From contig NZ_OU745390.1 of NCBI RefSeq assembly GCF_916618955.1, positions 1,054,001 through 1,118,000 on the forward strand: a stretch of DNA of 64,000 nt, in the 5' to 3' direction. The notes under the pieces were generated by a model, which saw only the letters and a list, made by a program, of their open reading frames with translations, did not search any database and was not told the origin of the DNA. Position 1 is the first letter of the stretch, and each line of letters opens with the position of its first letter. Origin of the DNA: Pseudomonas sp. Marseille-Q3773 (lineage in GTDB: Bacteria; Pseudomonadota; Gammaproteobacteria; Pseudomonadales; Pseudomonadaceae). This document shows, in pieces, positions 60,002 to 64,000 of this stretch. The translations under genes were made by a program, and so were the position numbers.

Positions 60002-60340
60002 TCAGATGCGGGCCGTACTGACCGTGATATAGCCTTTGTTCGCCAAGGCTATGCGGATCACCGTTTCATCCGCTGGCGCCGTGCGGGTGCGCTTGATGCG
60101 CACGCCTTCCACTGCTGCCGCCTTCATATGTTGCGCAATGGCCCGCCCGTGCGCGTCGAAGAACACCTCGCTGGCCAGCAATTCGATACGTTCGATCAAC
60201 TGCCGGGAGCGTTCATCCGTGGCGCAGAAGAACATCACCCCCGACAGGTGGGGATCTTCATCGGGGTTGTCCATGTCATGGGCCAGCAGTTCGCGCAGGC
60301 TGCTGCGCAATTCGGCGGTGGAGCGGGCGTACTGGTGCAT
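60002..60340 (-). CDS. Conserved protein of unknown function
   Basis: ATG 60340 behind GAGGAGG gives 112 residues. The sequence (MHQYARSTAELRSSLRELLAHD, then PHLSGVMFFCATDERSRQLIERIELL, and IRIALANKGYITVS) looks alpha/beta. No family was recognised. The 195 bases between this gene and glcB hold nothing recognised. Confidence 0.7.
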   Translation of the reverse strand: MHQYARSTAELRSSLRELLAHDMDNPDEDPHLSGVMFFCATDERSRQLIERIELLASEVFFDAHGRAIAQHMKAAAVEGVRIKRTRTAPADETVIRIALANKGYITVSTARI

Positions 60341-60535
60341 GCGGAGCCTCCTCTGGATCGCTACCTTGCGTCATCCAGTGCCGATCATGTTTTCAACGGC
60401 CAGGGGCAACAAGTAGGGCGTTTCCGAACACCCTGTAGGAAAAGGCTGAGCGGGACAATGCCCGCCCAGACTGGCCAGTGGCAAGGGTGGCGGCGGCCTT
60501 GCACCAGGCCGCTGCCGATCAGGGGGCGGCGCCCT

Positions 60536-62707
60536 CTAGCGCCGGACCTCCTGTTTGAAGCGCAACCGCCAGCCATGCAGCAATGGCTCGGTGTAGCCGC
60601 TCGGCTGCCTGCGCCCTTCGAACACCAGCGCCCGCGCGGCGCGGAAGGCATGTGAGGCAGCGAAATCGGCCGCCATCGGCCGGTACGCCGGGTCGGCGCC
60701 ATTCTGCCGGTCGACCACGGCGGCCATGCGCTGCAAGGTCGCCTCGACCTGTTCGGCATCCACCACGCCATGGTGCAGCCAGTTGGCAATATGTTGTGCC
60801 GAAATCCGCAAGGTTGCGCGATCTTCCATCAGGCCCACATCGTGGATATCCGGCACCTTGGAACAGCCGATGCCTTGCTCGACCCAGCGCACCACGTAGC
60901 CGAGGATGCCCTGGCAGTTGTTGTCGAGCTCGGCCTGGATCTCGCTGGCAGTCCACGGGCGCTCCGCGCTCACCGGGACACTGAGCAGGTCATGCAGCAG
61001 CTCGGCGCGCTGGGCATCCGGGTCAACCTGTTCCAGCGCCTGCTGAACGGCGGCCACATCCACCTGGTGATAGTGCAGCGCATGCAGCGTCGCGGCAGTG
61101 GGCGAGGGCACCCAGGCGGTGTTGGCGCCCGCCCTGGGCTGGGCGACTTTCTGTTCGAGCATGGCCGCCATCAGGTCGGGCATGGCCCACATGCCCTTGC
61201 CGATCTGCGCCTTGCCACGCAAGCCGCAGGCCAGCCCGACCAGCACGTTGCTGCGCTCGTAGGCCTGGATCCAGGCGCTGCCCTTCATGTCGCCCTTGCG
61301 CAGCATGGCCCCGGCTTCCATGGCCGTGTGCATCTCGTCGCCGGTGCGGTCGAGGAAGCCGGTGTTGATGAACACCACCCGTGACGCGGCGTTGGCGATG
61401 CAGGCCTTGAGGTTGACGCTGGTACGCCGCTCCTCGTCCATGATGCCCATCTTCAGCGTGTGCGCAGGCAGGCCCAGCAGCGCTTCGACGCGGCTGAACA
61501 GCTGGTCGGCAAAAGCCACTTCGGCCGGCCCATGCATCTTCGGTTTGACGATGTACAGGCTGCCCTCGCGGGAGTTGCCACGGCGCTTGAGGTCGTGCAG
61601 GCCGATCAGGCTGGTGACGACGGCGTCGAGGATGCCTTCCGGAATCTCCTGGCCGTCACGGTCGAGAATGGCCGGGTTGGTCATCAGGTGGCCCACGTTG
61701 CGGATGAACAGCAGCGAGCGGCCCGGCAGGGTCAGTGGCTGGCCGTCCGGGCCGTGGGAGTCGCGGTCTTGCGCCAGGCTGCGGGCAAAGGTCTTGCCGC
61801 CTTTGCTGACCTGCTCGCTGAGGTCGCCCTTCATCAGGCCGAGCCAGTTGCGGTACACGTTGACCTTGTCGTCGGCATCCACCGCGGCCACCGAGTCTTC
61901 GCAATCGATGATGGTGGTGAGCGCCGCCTCCAGGAGAATGTCCTTGACCCCGGCCGGGTCCTGCTGGCCGATCGCGTGGCTGGGGTCGATCTGGATTTCG
62001 AAATGCAGTTGGTGATTTTGCAACAGGATCGCGCTCGGCCTGTTCGGCTCACCTTGGTAGCCGCGCCATTGCTCAGGGTGCTCGAGACCGACCTGGCGGC
62101 CATCGGCCAAGGTGACTTGCAGCCTGCCATGGTCGACCGTGTAGGCCCTGGCATCGTCATGTGATGCACCTTGCAGCGGCGCACTGGCATCGAGGAACTG
62201 GCGACCAAAGGCAATCACCTTGGCGCCGCGCACCGGGTTGTAGCCCCGGCCACGTTCGGCTCCCCCGGTTTCGGCGATGGCATCGGTGCCATACAGCGCA
62301 TCGTACAGCGAGCCCCAACGGGCGTTGGCGGCGTTCAGGGCATAGCGGGCATTGCTCAGCGGCACCACCAGCTGCGGGCCGGCCTGCATGGCAATTTCGC
62401 GGTCGACGTTGCGGGTAGTGACCTGCACGCTGGCGGGCGCTTGCACGAGGTAGCCGATGCCTTGCAGGAATTGCTGATAGGCGGCCATGTCGCTGATCGG
62501 GCCGGGGTGCTGGCGGTGCCAGTAGTCCAGTTCGGCCTGCAGGCGCTCGCGTTCGGCGAGCAGGGCGCGGTTTTGCGGGGCGAGGTCGTGAACCAGGGTG
62601 CTGAAGTCTTGCCAGAAGGCGCGGGCCTCGATGCCGGTGCCGGGCAGCACTTCGTCTTCGATGAAGCGCTGCAGGATAGGGGCGATGTGCAGGGGATGGT
62701 TTGGCAT
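60536..62707 (-). CDS. glcB: Malate synthase G
   Basis: The start at 62707 gives 723 residues, the usual length of this isoform. Family patterns are visible: [57 protein letters not shown] with the catalytic Asp region, and [20 protein letters not shown]. The enzyme condenses glyoxylate and acetyl-CoA to malate. It is the last gene in the order glcF, glcG, glcB, all on the minus strand, for use of glycolate. Confidence 0.96.
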   Translation of the reverse strand: MPNHPLHIAPILQRFIEDEVLPGTGIEARAFWQDFSTLVHDLAPQNRALLAERERLQAELDYWHRQHPGPISDMAAYQQFLQGIGYLVQAPASVQVTTRNVDREIAMQAGPQLVVPLSNARYALNAANARWGSLYDALYGTDAIAETGGAERGRGYNPVRGAKVIAFGRQFLDASAPLQGASHDDARAYTVDHGRLQVTLADGRQVGLEHPEQWRGYQGEPNRPSAILLQNHQLHFEIQIDPSHAIGQQDPAGVKDILLEAALTTIIDCEDSVAAVDADDKVNVYRNWLGLMKGDLSEQVSKGGKTFARSLAQDRDSHGPDGQPLTLPGRSLLFIRNVGHLMTNPAILDRDGQEIPEGILDAVVTSLIGLHDLKRRGNSREGSLYIVKPKMHGPAEVAFADQLFSRVEALLGLPAHTLKMGIMDEERRTSVNLKACIANAASRVVFINTGFLDRTGDEMHTAMEAGAMLRKGDMKGSAWIQAYERSNVLVGLACGLRGKAQIGKGMWAMPDLMAAMLEQKVAQPRAGANTAWVPSPTAATLHALHYHQVDVAAVQQALEQVDPDAQRAELLHDLLSVPVSAERPWTASEIQAELDNNCQGILGYVVRWVEQGIGCSKVPDIHDVGLMEDRATLRISAQHIANWLHHGVVDAEQVEATLQRMAAVVDRQNGADPAYRPMAADFAASHAFRAARALVFEGRRQPSGYTEPLLHGWRLRFKQEVRR

Positions 62708-62754
62708 GGTCTGTTCGCTCGATAGTCGGTCTGCGGAAAGTGGGTACACAGGAT

Positions 62755-63153
62755 TCAGAGAGCTGCAGCCCCGGCCATGGCCACCTGTGCATCCTGCCCG
62801 GGCTTGACCCCGGAAACGCCAATGGCGCCTACCACCTGGCCATTCACCCGCAGCGGCACGCCCCCTTCCAGGCTGGTCAGTAGTGGTGCGGTGACGAATG
62901 CCGTGCGGCCTGCATTGACCATTTCCTCGTAATCGCGCGTCTCTCTGCGCCCAAGCGCTGCGCTGCGCGCCTTTTCCACGGCGATGTAGGCGCTGGCCGG
63001 GGCGCAGCCGTCCAGGCGTTCCAGGGCCAGCGGGTGACCGCCGTCGTCGGTCACGGCGATGGTCACGCTCCAGTGTTGCGCCAGGGCTTCCTGACGGGCG
63101 GCGCTCAGCACTCGGGCGACTTCGGCCTGGCCGATTACGGGCTTGCTATGCAT
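62755..63153 (-). CDS. glcG: GlcG/HbpS-type protein
   Basis: The 132-residue protein has the GlcG fold pattern: [25 protein letters not shown], the [11 protein letters not shown] block, and [20 protein letters not shown] near the end. It is part of the glycolate gene group, and its role is unclear; relatives bind haem or corrinoids. It overlaps glcF by eight bases and has GGAG before the start. Confidence 0.9.
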   Translation of the reverse strand: MHSKPVIGQAEVARVLSAARQEALAQHWSVTIAVTDDGGHPLALERLDGCAPASAYIAVEKARSAALGRRETRDYEEMVNAGRTAFVTAPLLTSLEGGVPLRVNGQVVGAIGVSGVKPGQDAQVAMAGAAAL

Positions 63154-64000
63154 GGTGGTTCTCCGGGTTCAAGGCTGCTTCGACGATTTCGATCCAGTGC
63201 CGCACCGGTGTGCGCCCGGCCCCGTCGAGGTGGGCCTGGCAGCCGATGTTGGCGGTGGCGATGATTTGTGGTTTGCCGCTTTCCAGGGCGTTGAGGCGGT
63301 TGTCGCGCAGTTGCCGCGACAGTTCGGGCTGGGTCAGCGAGTAGGTGCCGGCCGAGCCGCAGCACAGGTGGCTGTCGGCGACCGCGGTCAGGGTGAAACC
63401 CAGGCGTGTGAGCAAGGCTTCCACCGCCCCGCCCAGTTTCAGCGCGTGTTGCAGAGTGCAGGGGCAATGGAAGGCCAGGCGCTGCTCGGCGCACAGGCCC
63501 AGTTGCTCGACCGGCTCGTCGCGCAGTACCTCCACCAGGTCGCGCGACAGCGCGCTGACGCGCGCGGCCTTGGCCGCGTAGTGCGGGTCGTTTGCCAGCA
63601 GGTGGCCATAATCGCGCACGAATGCGCCGCAGCCGCTGGCGGTCTGCACGATGGCCTCGGCGCCAGCCTCGATGGCTGGCCACCAGGCGTCGATATTGTG
63701 CCGCGCGCGTTGCAGCCCTTGTTCCTGGGCATTGAGGTGGTAGTCCACCGCGCCACAGCAACCGGCTTGGCGGATCGGCTCCACGCTGATGCCCAGGCGG
63801 TCCAGCAGGCGTGCGGCGGCGGCATTGGTGTTGGGCGACAGGGCCGGTTGCACACAGCCTTCCAGCAACAGGACCCGCCGCGCATGACGGGCTGCCGGAC
63901 GCACGCCGGGGGCGGCAACCCGGGCCGGCAGCTTGTGCCTGAGCGCGGCCGGCAGCAGCGGGCGCAGCGCCTGGCCGCTGCGGGTCAGAGCCTTGAACAG
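63146..64000 (-). CDS. glcF: Glycolate oxidase iron-sulfur subunit GlcF, partial
   Basis: The frame runs off the right edge, leaving 284 residues of the C-terminal part. It has two CCG-type domains with AGCCGAVDYHLN and HLCCGSAGTYSLTQ, each a site for an iron-sulfur or haterodisulfide-reductase-like cluster. It starts inside the window with FKALTRSGQALRPLLPAAL. GlcF works with GlcD and GlcE to oxidise glycolate to glyoxylate at the membrane, feeding malate synthase G encoded two genes on. The ferredoxin-like N-terminus is beyond the edge. Confidence 0.92.
   Translation of the reverse strand: MFKALTRSGQALRPLLPAALRHKLPARVAAPGVRPAARHARRVLLLEGCVQPALSPNTNAAAARLLDRLGISVEPIRQAGCCGAVDYHLNAQEQGLQRARHNIDAWWPAIEAGAEAIVQTASGCGAFVRDYGHLLANDPHYAAKAARVSALSRDLVEVLRDEPVEQLGLCAEQRLAFHCPCTLQHALKLGGAVEALLTRLGFTLTAVADSHLCCGSAGTYSLTQPELSRQLRDNRLNALESGKPQIIATANIGCQAHLDGAGRTPVRHWIEIVEAALNPENHHA

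Noticed and set aside
1..64000. CRISPR arrays, rRNA, tRNA genes and insertion sequences
   Set aside because: I saw no regularly spaced direct repeats, no tRNA or rRNA pattern and no transposase frame; a tRNAscan or ISfinder run would be needed to exclude small cases.

Overview
The window reads as chromosome of a Pseudomonas putida-group bacterium carrying most of a lambda-like siphophage prophage. The host assignment rests on the glcFGB genes, an MvaT/Tur H-NS-type protein, an OprD porin, CobF, paired GTGGGAGCGGGTTTACCCGCG palindromes typical of P. putida REPs, and high-GC coding bias. It comes from gene content and was not checked by a search.

Region 1 (1-23.6 kb) is the late half of the prophage, all on the + strand: end of the large terminase, portal, ClpP-type protease, HK97-fold capsid, connector genes, tail tube, G/GT chaperones with a lambda-type slippery site, tape measure, lambda-like M, L, K, I and J, tail-fibre genes, and a lysis cassette (P5-like muramidase, Rz and an embedded Rz1). 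Two exported proteins sit between K and I. Four stem-loops with T runs lie directly before ribosome binding sites inside this late block.

Region 2 (23.7-33.8 kb) is accessory DNA: a carboxymuconolactone decarboxylase, two tandem paralogous small genes, an SOS block (yedK divergent from umuDC around a LexA box), a REP composite, a methyltransferase/MerR/hydrolase trio, a DNA ligase remnant, and a divergent pair made of a HEPN-like protein with an RX4H motif and a three-helix membrane protein. A 530-base non-coding stretch with repeated TACCA motifs may hold the att end of an integrated element. The integrase is not in the window.

Region 3 (33.8-45 kb) is mixed chromosome: a MerR/dehydrogenase pair, a halovibrin-like secreted protein, a PL7 alginate lyase and an S24-type repressor that share a 17-bp operator, a LexA-box DUF1654 gene, a shikimate dehydrogenase-like gene, gloA, the H-NS-like regulator, an OprD porin and cobF.

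Region 4 (45-52.2 kb) is a signalling cluster: one minus-strand receiver gene facing an operon of a CHASE3-GAF hybrid kinase with three receivers, CheR, CheB, a receiver-kinase and a single receiver.

Region 5 (52.2-64 kb) holds a thiolase/hydroxyacyl-CoA dehydrogenase/TetR operon with a divergent AraC regulator, a second carboxymuconolactone decarboxylase, a deaminase and CynX-type transporter facing a MocR regulator, and the glycolate genes glcF (partial), glcG and glcB.
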